Below, piece by piece: positions 1 through 9,173 of a stretch of DNA of 64,000 bases (its first letter is position 1; the number at the start of each line of letters is the position of its first letter). Below the pieces are notes generated by a model. It was not told the DNA's origin and made no database searches. It saw nothing but the letters and a program-made list of their open reading frames with translations. The stretch lies in the NCBI RefSeq assembly GCF_032598905.1, contig NZ_CP122458.1, forward strand, positions 10,441,001 to 10,505,000, in the 5' to 3' direction. Source of the stretch: Streptomyces sp. 11x1. Lineage in GTDB: Bacteria; Actinomycetota; Actinomycetes; Streptomycetales; Streptomycetaceae. Made by a program: the position numbers and the translations under genes.

Positions 1-2
1 CG

Positions 3-545
3 AACGAACTGTTCGGCACCACCCGGCACTGGCACAAGAGCATCGTGCGCTCCGGCCCGAACACACTGAAGCCCTACCGGGAGAACCCACCGGACCGGGT
101 GATCACCGCTGACGACATCGTGTTCGCCGACTTCGGTCCCATCTTCGAGGAGTACGAGGCCGACTTCGGCCGGACCTTCGTCCTCGGCGACGACCCCGTC
201 AAGCACCGCCTCCGCGACGACCTGCCCCGCGTCTTCGCGGCGGGCCGGGCGTTCTTCGAGGCCGACCCGGACATCACCGGAGCGCGGCTGTACGCCGAGG
301 TGGAGAGGCTCGCCGCGGAGGCCGGATGGCAGCTGGGCGGCTGGCACGCCGGGCACCTGGTCGGCGAGTTCCCGCACGAGTGGATCGACGGCGCGGACGT
401 GGAGTCGTACATCACCCCCGCCAACACCACACCGCTGCGCCGCACCGACAAGGCCGGGCGCCGCTGCCACTGGATCCTGGAGATCCATCTCATCGACCCC
501 GCACGCGAGTTCGGCGGCTTTCACGAAGAATTACTCACCCTCTGA
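3..545 (+). CDS. M24 family metallopeptidase, 3' part (5' end outside window)
   Basis: The frame is open from the first bases and reads through FGTTRHWHK and GPNTLKPYRENPP, so the gene begins before the window; the internal GTG at 45 is not the true start. The sequence resembles Xaa-Pro aminopeptidase-like M24 proteins: metal-ligand contexts are seen in DLGPIFEEYEADFGRT-like sequence (here FADFGPIFEEYEADFGRT) and in GWHAGHLVGEFPHE, with a C-terminal EIHLIDP strand. Such enzymes use a dinuclear metal centre, but some members have other roles, so the substrate is unknown. The codon at 531-533, four codons before the stop, is TTA, the leucine codon read by the bldA tRNA in Streptomyces. Family assignment is fairly secure; function is not. 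Confidence 0.8.
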   Translation, partial: NELFGTTRHWHKSIVRSGPNTLKPYRENPPDRVITADDIVFADFGPIFEEYEADFGRTFVLGDDPVKHRLRDDLPRVFAAGRAFFEADPDITGARLYAEVERLAAEAGWQLGGWHAGHLVGEFPHEWIDGADVESYITPANTTPLRRTDKAGRRCHWILEIHLIDPAREFGGFHEELLTL

Positions 546-623
546 CCGGGCCTTTCGTCCCCTTCGTGAACCTCGATGGCAGACCGGGGCAACCATCCGT
601 GCCACTCGCGGGTCACATCCAGT

Positions 624-640
624 GAGAGCAAAGCGCTCTC
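624..640. promoter_or_regulatory. Short inverted repeat before the spore-associated protein gene
   Basis: The arms GAGAGC and GCTCTC flank a 5-base spacer about 20 bases before the start codon. It could be an operator or a leader hairpin. This is a sequence observation only. Confidence 0.3.
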
Positions 641-659
641 ATGGCTACAAGGGGGAAAT

Positions 660-1109
660 ATGCGAAAGGTGCGCAATGTCGTGACGATGGGGGCGTTAGC
701 CGCTCTGGCGGTGGGCGCCTCGACCGCGTTCGCCGCGACGGCCTCCGCCGCGCCGAACGTCACCCCGCAGGGTGTCTGCGGCAAGGCCTACAAAACGGTG
801 AACTCGGCGCCCGTCGGTTCGCTGGGCACCGTCTACCTGACCTACAACTCCTCGAACGGCGAGAACTGCGTCGCGACCATCCGCAAGAACCCGGGCACGC
901 TCAAGCCCATGTCCACGTGGGTCTACATCCCCGCCACCGACGAGTACGCGGGCGACGCCGGTGACTACTCCTCGTACGCGGGGCCGGCCTACGTCTACGG
1001 CAAGGGCTTCTGTGTGAGCTGGGGCGGCAGCATCGACAACGTGTACGTGTCGGTGGAGAACTCCAACTGCGGTTCCCTGAAGGAGACGCGGGTCACCGAG
1101 ATCCGCTGA
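660..1109 (+). CDS. sapA: Secreted spore-associated protein A (SapA) family
   Basis: This 149-residue protein starts MRKVRNVVTMGALAALAVGA and has a typical Sec signal peptide ending near an AxA site (ATASAAP). The mature part is rich in Tyr, Ser and Asn, has four cysteines (VCG, NCV, FCV, NCG) that could form two disulfides, and matches my memory of SapA, a protein found on Streptomyces spores. The ATG is preceded by the purine-rich AAGGGGGAAAT. Codon 13, inside the signal peptide, is TTA (696-698), so production should depend on the bldA tRNA, which fits a late developmental product. The upstream neighbour also carries a TTA codon. The molecular role of SapA is not established. Confidence 0.82.
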   Translation: MRKVRNVVTMGALAALAVGASTAFAATASAAPNVTPQGVCGKAYKTVNSAPVGSLGTVYLTYNSSNGENCVATIRKNPGTLKPMSTWVYIPATDEYAGDAGDYSSYAGPAYVYGKGFCVSWGGSIDNVYVSVENSNCGSLKETRVTEIR

Positions 1110-1160
1110 TCCGGCCGACGTGCTGACTCGACCGGTCAGCTGATCAGCCTGTCACCGAGC

Positions 1161-1216
1161 CGTGAGTTCCCGAACCGGCCGCCTCTCCTGAGGCGCACCT
1201 GGCGCGGGGACTCACG
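1161..1216. terminator. Long imperfect hairpin between sapA and the epimerase
   Basis: CGTGAGTTCCCG pairs with CGGGGACTCACG with one mismatch, and an inner GCCTC/GAGGC stem sits in the loop. There is no T-run, as is usual for high-GC actinobacterial terminators. A second small stem, GCTGAC/GTCAGC, lies just upstream at 1122-1140. Confidence 0.45.
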
Positions 1217-1221
1217 GCGCT

Positions 1222-1251
1222 TTGTTGAACGCGTTCAAAAAGAGCTACCCT
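1222..1251 (+). promoter_or_regulatory. Promoter with perfect 14-bp palindromic operator
   Basis: TTGAACGCGTTCAA (1225-1238) is a perfect palindrome. A possible -35 (TTGTTG, 1222-1227) and -10 (TACCCT, 1246-1251) flank it with 18-bp spacing, so a bound protein would cover the promoter. The form is typical of TetR-family operators; no tetR gene is visible nearby, so the regulator is unknown. Confidence 0.5.
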
Positions 1252-1279
1252 GAGGTCGAACCGATCGAAGGGGGTTCAG

Positions 1280-2308
1280 ATGAAGGTGGTGCTGCCCGGG
1301 GGGACCGGACAGGTCGGTGCCATTCTCGACCGTGCGCTGACAGCGGCCGGTCACGAGGTCACCGTGGTCACCCGGCGCCCCAGGCGGGCCCACGACATCG
1401 GCTGGGACGGGGCCACGCTCGGCCCCTGGGTCACGGCGATCGACGGCTGCGACGTCGTGATCAACCTGGCCGGACGCAGCGTCTCCTGCCGCTACACCCC
1501 TGAGAACCTGCGGGCCATGATGGACTCCCGGGTGGATTCGACGCGGGTCGTCGGCGAGGCGATCGCCGCCGCCGGGCGGCCACCGCGCGTCTGGCTCCAG
1601 ATGAGTACGGCGACGGTCTACGCCCACCGCTTCGACGCGCCCCACGACGAGGCGACCGGCACCATCGGCGGCTCCGAGCCCGGGGTGCCCGACTACTGGG
1701 CGTACAGCGTCGAGATCGCGAGGAACTGGGAGCGGGCGCAGGCCGAGGCGCCGACCCCCGCGACCCGCAAGGTGGCCCTGCGCTCGGCCATGGTGATGAG
1801 CCCCGACCGGGGCGGTGTGTTCGACGTGTTGTCACGACTGGTGCGGTTCGGGCTCGGCGGTCCGGTGGCCGGCGGCGCGCAGTACGTCTCCTGGATCCAG
1901 GACGAGGACTTCGTGCGGGCCGTGGAGTTCCTGATCGCCCGGGACGACCTCGACGGGCCGGTGAACCTCGCCTCGCCCGACCCCCTTCCGCACCGCACGT
2001 TCATGCGGCAGCTGCGCACGGCCTGGAACGTCCCGGTGGGACTGCCGGCGACCCGCTGGATGGCGGAACTGGGCGCGTTCGCCCTGCGCTCGGACACGGA
2101 ACTGCTGTTCAAGAGCCGCCGCGTCGTGCCGGGCCGGTTGCTCACCGCCGGGTTCTCCTTCGCGCACCCCGACTGGGAGGACGCTGCGGCGTCCCTGGTG
2201 CGGCGGGCCCGATCGGAGCGATCCGCCGTGCCCCTCCGGGAGCGCATCGGCACGCGTGAAGGCGGACAGGACCCGGAATATCGCGTGCGGTGGCGTCGGT
2301 CGGCATAG
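1280..2308 (+). CDS. TIGR01777-type NAD(P)-dependent epimerase
   Basis: The 342-residue protein is an extended short-chain dehydrogenase: the Rossmann motif GGTGQVG lies at residues 7-13, the middle carries an ST(A/V)xxY-like region around MSTATVYAHR, and the C-terminal third matches the DUF1731 extension of TIGR01777 proteins. It has a good RBS (AGGGGGTTCAG) before the ATG. Substrates of this family are unknown; members often sit near stress or cell-division genes. The start is supported by the palindromic promoter 30-55 bases upstream. The next gene begins only 13 bases after its stop and may be cotranscribed. Confidence 0.82.
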   Translation: MKVVLPGGTGQVGAILDRALTAAGHEVTVVTRRPRRAHDIGWDGATLGPWVTAIDGCDVVINLAGRSVSCRYTPENLRAMMDSRVDSTRVVGEAIAAAGRPPRVWLQMSTATVYAHRFDAPHDEATGTIGGSEPGVPDYWAYSVEIARNWERAQAEAPTPATRKVALRSAMVMSPDRGGVFDVLSRLVRFGLGGPVAGGAQYVSWIQDEDFVRAVEFLIARDDLDGPVNLASPDPLPHRTFMRQLRTAWNVPVGLPATRWMAELGAFALRSDTELLFKSRRVVPGRLLTAGFSFAHPDWEDAAASLVRRARSERSAVPLRERIGTREGGQDPEYRVRWRRSA

Positions 2309-2321
2309 CAGACTCCCAGGC

Positions 2322-2939
2322 ATGGTGGACATGCGCATGTTCCGGGACGAGGTCACCCGCTGGGCGGGCGGCGGCACCGGCGGATCGGCGAGGGAATTGA
2401 CGGAGCCGCTCGGGGTGCACACGGTCGTCCTGCTGGAAGGGCTGAGCGACCTCGCCGCCGTCGAGGCGCTGGCCGAGCGGCGGCGCCGGGACCTGGCCGC
2501 CGAGGGGGTCTGCGTCCTGTCGATGGGCGGTGCGATGAGCGTCGGCCGCTATGCCGCACGCCTCGGACCTTCCGGCCTCGGCCTGCGTCTCGTCGGTCTG
2601 TGCGACGAGCGCGAGAAGCCGTTCTTCGACCGGGGCCTCGCCCCGGACTCGACTCCGCGCCACGCCGTCTTCGTCTGCTCGGCGGACCTGGAGGACGAGC
2701 TCATCCGTGCGCTGGGCCCCGAACGGGTCGAGGAGATCGTCCACGCCGAGGACGAGTCGCGCCCCTGGCACACCTTCCTGCAGCAGCCCGCACAGCACGG
2801 CCGCCCCCGGCACCAGCAACTGCGGCGTTTCATGAGCACCCGGAAGGGGCGCAAGATACGCTACGGCCGCCTCCTGGTCGAAGCCCTCGCCCCCGAGCAG
2901 GTACCCGCCCCGCTGAACGATCTCTTCACCTGCCTCTGA
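2322..2939 (+). CDS. TOPRIM-domain protein (OLD-type nuclease TOPRIM half)
   Basis: A 205-residue protein built around a TOPRIM fold: VVLLEGLSDLAAVEAL (about residues 35-50) gives the conserved Glu, and LVGLCDERE gives the DxE-like motif. The rest of OLD nucleases, the ATPase half, is absent, so this is a stand-alone TOPRIM. Similar stand-alone proteins are common in Streptomyces and are of unknown function; some act in DNA cleavage or repair. The start is ambiguous among ATG codons at 2322, 2331 and 2337; no strong RBS distinguishes them. Confidence 0.6.
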   Translation: MVDMRMFRDEVTRWAGGGTGGSARELTEPLGVHTVVLLEGLSDLAAVEALAERRRRDLAAEGVCVLSMGGAMSVGRYAARLGPSGLGLRLVGLCDEREKPFFDRGLAPDSTPRHAVFVCSADLEDELIRALGPERVEEIVHAEDESRPWHTFLQQPAQHGRPRHQQLRRFMSTRKGRKIRYGRLLVEALAPEQVPAPLNDLFTCL

Positions 2940-3019
2940 GACGGGGGACACCGCGTCCTGCGGACCGGTCCGAGCTTGCCCGCGCGCCCCGGACCTGCTG
3001 TGACTTCGCCCACCTGCCC

Positions 3020-3049
3020 TTGCCCGGGCACGCGGCGCCTACCTACGTT
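3020..3049 (+). promoter_or_regulatory. Candidate promoter of the hydrogenase island
   Basis: TTGCCC and TACGTT are spaced by 18 bases and end 7 bases before the first ATG of the island, which would give a leaderless or nearly leaderless transcript. This is only a consensus match. Confidence 0.25.
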
Positions 3050-3056
3050 CGGTCGC

Positions 3057-3386
3057 ATGTCCCCCCTTGACCGCGCCCTTCCCGGCGGACCGGACGAGCC
3101 CGAACCGGACGAGCCCGAGGCGGCCGGCCATCCCACCACGGACGGCCCCGACGCCTCCCCGACGGTCGATCTGGACATCGACCTGACCTCGCACGAGATG
3201 CTCCGGCGCGCTCATTTCCTGGAGGCCCTCGGCCCTGACTGGGACCCCGTCGCGGCCCTGCGCGACGAGCAGGCGGCGAACCGACTGCTCTACTCCGGCC
3301 TCGACGCCGATCAGCGGCGGGTCTACGACGAACTGGTCGCGGCCGGTGTGCTGCCGGGAGACGGGGGCGGTCATGCTGCCGCTTGA
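3057..3386 (+). CDS. DUF6400-like small acidic protein
   Basis: A 109-residue protein with a Pro/Glu/Asp-rich N-terminus (PDEPEPDEPEA) followed by a conserved-looking block: LDIDLTSHEMLRRAHFLEAL, then WDPVAALRDEQAANRLLYSGLD and VYDELVAAGVLP. This resembles the small actinobacterial family I know as DUF6400. The next gene overlaps its 3' end by 14 bases, so the two are translationally coupled. Position at the head of the hydrogenase island suggests a role in hydrogenase expression or assembly, but nothing in the sequence shows a mechanism. Confidence 0.6.
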   Translation: MSPLDRALPGGPDEPEPDEPEAAGHPTTDGPDASPTVDLDIDLTSHEMLRRAHFLEALGPDWDPVAALRDEQAANRLLYSGLDADQRRVYDELVAAGVLPGDGGGHAAA

Positions 3387-3630
3387 CCCGCAGGCCGACA
3401 TCGGGCGCCGCGCCTGGGTGGCCTGCCCGAACTGCGCCGACCACCGGGGATGCGTGACCTGTGAGCAGGGCCACACCTGCTCCGCACACTGGCGCTATCT
3501 GCTCTCCAACGTCGGCAGCCTGCTGCACCTGCAGTGCCCGTCGTGCACCCACATCTGGGCCCACGAGACCCACTTCGGTGCCACCCGCACCCCCTGGGAG
3601 CGCATCCGCAGCGGCCTGCGACGCCACTGA
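3373..3630 (+). CDS. Cys-rich zinc-ribbon-like protein
   Basis: This 85-residue protein has seven cysteines at 18, 21, 27, 30, 36, 55 and 58, mostly in CxxC pairs (CPNC, CVTC, CPSC) with neighbouring histidines. The pattern fits one or two structural zinc sites or a small metal cluster. It overlaps the preceding gene and points into hypX, so it probably belongs to the same transcript. I do not recognise a named family. Possible roles are a metal-handling chaperone or a redox carrier for hydrogenase assembly; both are inference from context. Confidence 0.6.
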   Translation: MLPLDPQADIGRRAWVACPNCADHRGCVTCEQGHTCSAHWRYLLSNVGSLLHLQCPSCTHIWAHETHFGATRTPWERIRSGLRRH

Positions 3631-3804
3631 CCCGCCCCCGCAGCCGAGCCGACGGGCCGGGGCCGGCCCGGTGAGGCCGGACGGCGCAGGGGCGCCCGCT
3701 TTCGGATGACCTCACCGTCTGTCGCCGGGGACGGCGGAGGGCGGTGGCCGAGGATCTCGGTCGGCGGTCATCCCTGCCTGCCGTTCGTCCGCCCGGAGGC
3801 AGCC

Positions 3805-5622
3805 GTGCACATCCTGCTCCTAGCCAGCGCTTTCAACAGCCTCACCCAGCGCGCCCACGCCGAGCTGCGCGACCGGGGCCACACCGTGGCGGTCGAACTG
3901 GCCCTGCCCGACAACCCCTTGCCGCAGGCCGTACGGCGTCACGCACCGGAGCTCATCGTCGCGCCCATGCTCAGGACGGCGATCCCCGAGGAGGTGTGGT
4001 CGGCATACGCCTGCCTCGTCGTCCACCCAGGGCCCGTGGGCGACCGGGGACCGTCCTCCCTGGACTGGGCGATCCACGAGGGCGCCGAACGGTGGGCCGT
4101 CACCGTCCTCCAGGCCGACGCGGAGATGGACGCCGGTGACGTGTGGGCCTGCGTGCCCTGCCGGGTTCCTCCGGTGGCCAAGAGCGAGCTGTACCGGGGC
4201 GAGATCGCCGACGCAGCCATCGAGGCCGTGCTGCTCGCGGTGGAGCGCTTCGCCCACGGCACGTACGTGCCGCTCAAGCAGGCCGGGTCGGGCACCGCCG
4301 ACGCCCACGAGCGTGCCGCTGTAGGTGCAGCCGCCCCCTCCTGCCCCCGCGCCCGTCCCTACCTCGACCAGAGCGTCCGCCGCATCGACTGGGACGAGGA
4401 CTCCACCCGGGACGTCCTGCGCAAGCTGCGGGCGGCGGACTCGCAGCCCGGCGTCCTGGACGTGCTGCTCGGCGGGGAGTGGTACCTGCACGGCGGCCAC
4501 GCCGAGGGAGTACTGCGCGGGCGCCCGGGGGAACTGCTGGCCACGCGCGCCGGAGCGATCTGCCGGGCCACCAGGGACGGTGCCGTGTGGATCCCCGAGC
4601 TGCGGCCCCGGCGGGTGCCCGGACAGCCGCCCACCTTCAAGCTGCCCGCTGTACGGGCCCTGGGCGACCGGCTGCCGCCGCTGCCCGAGGACGCCCTGCC
4701 CCGCCTGCCCGAGAACCCGGACCGGACCTGGTCGGACATCCGCTACCGGGAGGAGGGGAACGTCGGGCACCTCTCGTTCTCCTTCCCCGGCGGCGCGATG
4801 AGCACCGAGCAGTGCCGCCGCCTCCTCGACGCCTACCGGGAGGCGTGCGCCCGGCCCACGACGGTGCTGGTGCTGGGCGGACAGCGGGACTTCTTCTCCA
4901 ACGGCATCCACCTGGGCGTCATCGACGCCGCCGACGACCCGGCCGCCGAGTCCTGGGCGAACATCAACGCCATCGACGACCTGGTCGAGGCGGTCCTGAC
5001 GACGACCGACCGGCTGGTGGTCGCGGCGATCGGGGGCAACGCCGCTGCCGGAGGCGTGATGCTCGCCCTGGCGGCCGACGAGGTGTGGTGCCGCTCCGGC
5101 GCCGTACTGAACCCGCACTACCGGCTGATGGGCCTGTACGGCTCGGAGTACTGGACCCTCACCCTGCCGCGCCGCGTGGGAGCCGCGACGGCCGGACGGC
5201 TCATGGACGAGGCCCTGCCGGTGAGCTCGGCGAGCGCACTGCGGCTCGGGATCGTCGACCGGATCGTCGACCGGGACCCCGACGCCTTCGCGGGCGAGGT
5301 CGCGGGCCTGGCGGCACGGCTGGCCTCTCTTCCGGCGACGGCAGCACGGATCTCCGCGAAGAAGACCGAGCTGGACCGGCTGGAGAGCACGACCCCCCTG
5401 GCCGGCTTCCGGGAGCGGGAGCTCGCCCTGATGCGCCGGACCTTCGACGACCCGGACGCCCGGTACCACGCGCTGCGCCGTTCCTTCGTCCGCAAGGAAC
5501 GGCCCTCGCACACCCCGCCGCACCCGGCGGCGGCCCGGGTTGCGCGAACCGCCCCGATGCCCGCCGCCGACGACGTCACCGGAACGGCCCCCGCTGTCGT
5601 CCCATCGCGGTTCGACGGCTGA
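3805..5622 (+). CDS. hypX: HypX/HoxX, CO-ligand biosynthesis protein for [NiFe]-hydrogenase
   Basis: The 605-residue protein has an N-terminal formyltransferase-like domain (to about residue 260) with the HypX signature HPGPVGDRGPSSLDWA from residue 74, and a C-terminal enoyl-CoA hydratase/isomerase-like domain with NGIHLGVID and GGNAAAGGVMLALAADEV. HypX proteins take the formyl group of N10-formyl-tetrahydrofolate through formyl-CoA to CO, giving the CO ligand of the NiFe centre under aerobic conditions. GTG at 3805 is chosen because GGAGG sits five bases before it and the protein then starts MHILLLASAF as in relatives; an ATG 33 codons upstream adds unrelated sequence. It lies 64 bases before hhyS. 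A hydrogenase that works in air is expected to need this route. Confidence 0.9.
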   Translation: MHILLLASAFNSLTQRAHAELRDRGHTVAVELALPDNPLPQAVRRHAPELIVAPMLRTAIPEEVWSAYACLVVHPGPVGDRGPSSLDWAIHEGAERWAVTVLQADAEMDAGDVWACVPCRVPPVAKSELYRGEIADAAIEAVLLAVERFAHGTYVPLKQAGSGTADAHERAAVGAAAPSCPRARPYLDQSVRRIDWDEDSTRDVLRKLRAADSQPGVLDVLLGGEWYLHGGHAEGVLRGRPGELLATRAGAICRATRDGAVWIPELRPRRVPGQPPTFKLPAVRALGDRLPPLPEDALPRLPENPDRTWSDIRYREEGNVGHLSFSFPGGAMSTEQCRRLLDAYREACARPTTVLVLGGQRDFFSNGIHLGVIDAADDPAAESWANINAIDDLVEAVLTTTDRLVVAAIGGNAAAGGVMLALAADEVWCRSGAVLNPHYRLMGLYGSEYWTLTLPRRVGAATAGRLMDEALPVSSASALRLGIVDRIVDRDPDAFAGEVAGLAARLASLPATAARISAKKTELDRLESTTPLAGFRERELALMRRTFDDPDARYHALRRSFVRKERPSHTPPHPAAARVARTAPMPAADDVTGTAPAVVPSRFDG

Positions 5623-5686
5623 TACGAAGAAGAGTGAACGGCCGACTTACAGGCTTTCATCCCTTACCTCCCCAGGAGGCGGTCCC

Positions 5687-6775
<1,089 letters not shown>

Positions 6776-6858
6776 GCGACTCCCAGGAGTAGCCGGTTCC
6801 CCTCCCCACACCCCACCCCAACTCCCGCGCAGTGACGCAACGAAGGGCACCCACCCAG

Positions 6859-8643
6859 ATGGCACCGAAGACGAAGACGGCCGGCGACGGCAGTGGCCTG
6901 GTGGAGATGGCCTGGGACCCGATCACCCGGATCGTGGGCTCCCTGGGCATCCACACGAAGATCGACTTCAAGCAGAAGCGGGTCGCCGAGTGCTACAGCA
7001 CGTCGTCGGTCTTCCGTGGCTACAGCGTCTTCATGCGCGGCAAGGACCCCCGCGACGCCCACTTCATCACCAGCCGCATCTGCGGGATCTGCGGCGACAA
7101 CCACGCCACCTGCTCCGTGTACGCCCAGAACATGGCGTACGGCGTGAAGCCCCCGCACCTCGGCGAGTGGATCATCAACCTCGGTGAGTCGGCGGAGTAC
7201 ATGTTCGACCACAACATCTTCCAGGAGAACCTGGTCGGGGTCGACTACTGCGAAAAAATGGTCAAGGAGACCAACCCCGGTGTCCTCGAACTCGCCGAGC
7301 GCACCGAGGCTCCGCACGCCGCCGAGCACGGCTACCGCACGATCGCCGACATCATGCGCTCGCTCAACCCCCTGGAGGGCGAGTTCTACCGCGAGGCGCT
7401 CCAAGTCAGCCGCTACACGCGCGAGATGTTCTGCCTGATGGAGGGCCGCCATGTGCACCCCTCCACGCTGTACCCGGGCGGCGTCGGCACCATCGCCTCC
7501 GTCCAGCTCTTCACGGACTACATGAGCCGCCTCATGCGCTACGTCGAGTTCATGAAGCGTGTCGTGCCCCTGCACGACGACCTGTTCGACTTCTTCTACG
7601 AGGCCCTGCCCGGCTACGAGGAGGTCGGCCGCCGACGCGTCATGCTCGGCTGCTGGGGCGCGCTCAACGACCCCGAGTACTGCGACTTCACCTACGCCAA
7701 CATGACCGACTGGGGACGGAAGATGTTCGTCACCCCCGGTGTCGTCGTGGACGGAAAACTGGTCACCAACGACCTCACCGAGATCAACCTCGGCATCCGC
7801 ATCCTGCTGGGCAGCTCCTACTACGAGGACTGGCAGGGCCAGGAGCAGTTCGTCACCCACGACCCGCTCGGCAACCCGGTCGACCCGCGCCACCCGTGGA
7901 ACCAGCACACCATCCCGGCCCCGCAGAAGCGGAACTTCGACGACAAGTACAGCTGGGTCATGTCCCCGCGCTGGTTCGACGGCAAGGACCACCTCGCCCT
8001 GGACACCGGCGGCGGCCCCATCGCCCGCCTGTGGTCCACCGCCCTGTCCGGGCTCGTCGACATCGGCTACATCAAGGCCACCGGCCACAGCGTGGTCATC
8101 AACCTGCCCCGCACCATGACCAAGCCGGAGACCACCTTCGAGTGGCGGATCCCGAAGTGGTCCAACGCCCTCGAACGCAACCGCGCCCGCACCTACTTCC
8201 AGGCCTACGCCGCCGCCGTCGCCCTGCACTGCGCGGAGAAGGGCCTGGCGGAGGTCCGCGCCGGACGCACCCAGACCTGGGAGAAGTTCGAGGTCCCGGA
8301 CCAGGGCATCGGCGTCGGCTTCACCGAGGCGGTCCGCGGCGTCCTCTCCCACCACATGGTGATCCGCGACGGCAAGATCGCCAACTACCACCCGTACCCG
8401 CCGACGCCCTGGAACGCGAGCACCAGGGACACCTTCGGCACACCCGGCCCGTACGAGGACGCCGTGCAGAACACGCCCATCTTCGAGGAGAACACCCCGG
8501 AGAACTTCAAGGGCATCGACATCATGCGCGCCGTCCGCAGCTTCGACCCCTGTCTGCCCTGCGGCGTCCACATGTACGTCGGCGACGGCAGGACCGTGAA
8601 GTCGATGCACGTGCCCACCGGCCTGAGCGGACTGGGCGGATGA
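6859..8643 (+). CDS. hhyL: Group 1h (group 5) [NiFe]-hydrogenase large subunit
   Basis: The 594-residue catalytic subunit binds the Ni-Fe(CN)2CO centre. The L1 motif RICGICGDNHATC spans residues 73-85 (ligands C75 and C78), and the L2 motif DPCLPCGVH spans 563-571 (ligands C565 and C568). Both match the group 5 signatures. Twenty-three residues follow His571 and could be the peptide removed by the maturation protease encoded downstream. The ATG at 6859 (MAPKTKTAGDGSG) is preferred over GTG at 6832, which would add nine unrelated residues. It overlaps the next gene by ATGA. The enzyme is expected to oxidise H2 at low, even atmospheric, concentration and to feed the respiratory chain. Confidence 0.95.
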   Translation: MAPKTKTAGDGSGLVEMAWDPITRIVGSLGIHTKIDFKQKRVAECYSTSSVFRGYSVFMRGKDPRDAHFITSRICGICGDNHATCSVYAQNMAYGVKPPHLGEWIINLGESAEYMFDHNIFQENLVGVDYCEKMVKETNPGVLELAERTEAPHAAEHGYRTIADIMRSLNPLEGEFYREALQVSRYTREMFCLMEGRHVHPSTLYPGGVGTIASVQLFTDYMSRLMRYVEFMKRVVPLHDDLFDFFYEALPGYEEVGRRRVMLGCWGALNDPEYCDFTYANMTDWGRKMFVTPGVVVDGKLVTNDLTEINLGIRILLGSSYYEDWQGQEQFVTHDPLGNPVDPRHPWNQHTIPAPQKRNFDDKYSWVMSPRWFDGKDHLALDTGGGPIARLWSTALSGLVDIGYIKATGHSVVINLPRTMTKPETTFEWRIPKWSNALERNRARTYFQAYAAAVALHCAEKGLAEVRAGRTQTWEKFEVPDQGIGVGFTEAVRGVLSHHMVIRDGKIANYHPYPPTPWNASTRDTFGTPGPYEDAVQNTPIFEENTPENFKGIDIMRAVRSFDPCLPCGVHMYVGDGRTVKSMHVPTGLSGLGG

Positions 8644-9173
8644 GCGCGCCGACGGCGACGGCGCCGGTGAACGCGGAGCAGACCGGACGCAGGGTCGAGG
8701 AGGTGCTCGACCGCCTCGCCGAGAGCGGCGACCCGGCCGTCACCGCGGCCGCCGAGGAACTCGTCCGCTCCCTCATGGACTTCTACGGGGCCGGCCTGGC
8801 CCGCATCCTCCATCTGCTGTCCTCCGCGCCGGGCGACCCGTCGGCACGGCTGCTCGGCGACGAACTCGTCGCGAGCCTCCTGGTCCTGCACGACCTGCAC
8901 CCCGAGGACCGCGACACCCGTATCGCCCGCGCCCTCGACACCGTCCGTGAGCACATCCTGGACGTCATGGAACTCGACGAGCCGACCGGCACGCTCCGGT
9001 TGCGCGCCCGGGCGTCCGGCGGCTGCGGCTGCGGCTCCGCCGCCGACGCCCGGCAGGCGGCGGAGACGGCACTCGCCTGCTTCGCGCCCGAGGTCAGGGC
9101 CGTCCACGTGGAGACCGCCCCCGTGGAACCCCCGCTCCTGCAGATCGGCTCGGCACCGGCGGGGGCCCGATGA
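8640..9173 (+). CDS. NifU-like C-terminal-domain protein of the hydrogenase operon
   Basis: This 177-residue protein has an alpha-helical N-terminal half and a C-terminal part resembling the NifU scaffold domain, ending FAPEVRAVHVE. Where NifU has a CxxC cluster site, this protein has Gly-Gly-Cys129-Gly-Cys131-Gly-Ser, so only a CxC pair remains. Proteins of this kind recur beside actinobacterial hhySL genes and may help deliver or hold an Fe-S cluster, but cluster binding cannot be assumed with the altered motif. Its ATG overlaps the hhyL stop (ATGA) and its own stop overlaps the next start, so it is translated with the structural genes. Confidence 0.75.
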   Translation: MSAPTATAPVNAEQTGRRVEEVLDRLAESGDPAVTAAAEELVRSLMDFYGAGLARILHLLSSAPGDPSARLLGDELVASLLVLHDLHPEDRDTRIARALDTVREHILDVMELDEPTGTLRLRARASGGCGCGSAADARQAAETALACFAPEVRAVHVETAPVEPPLLQIGSAPAGAR

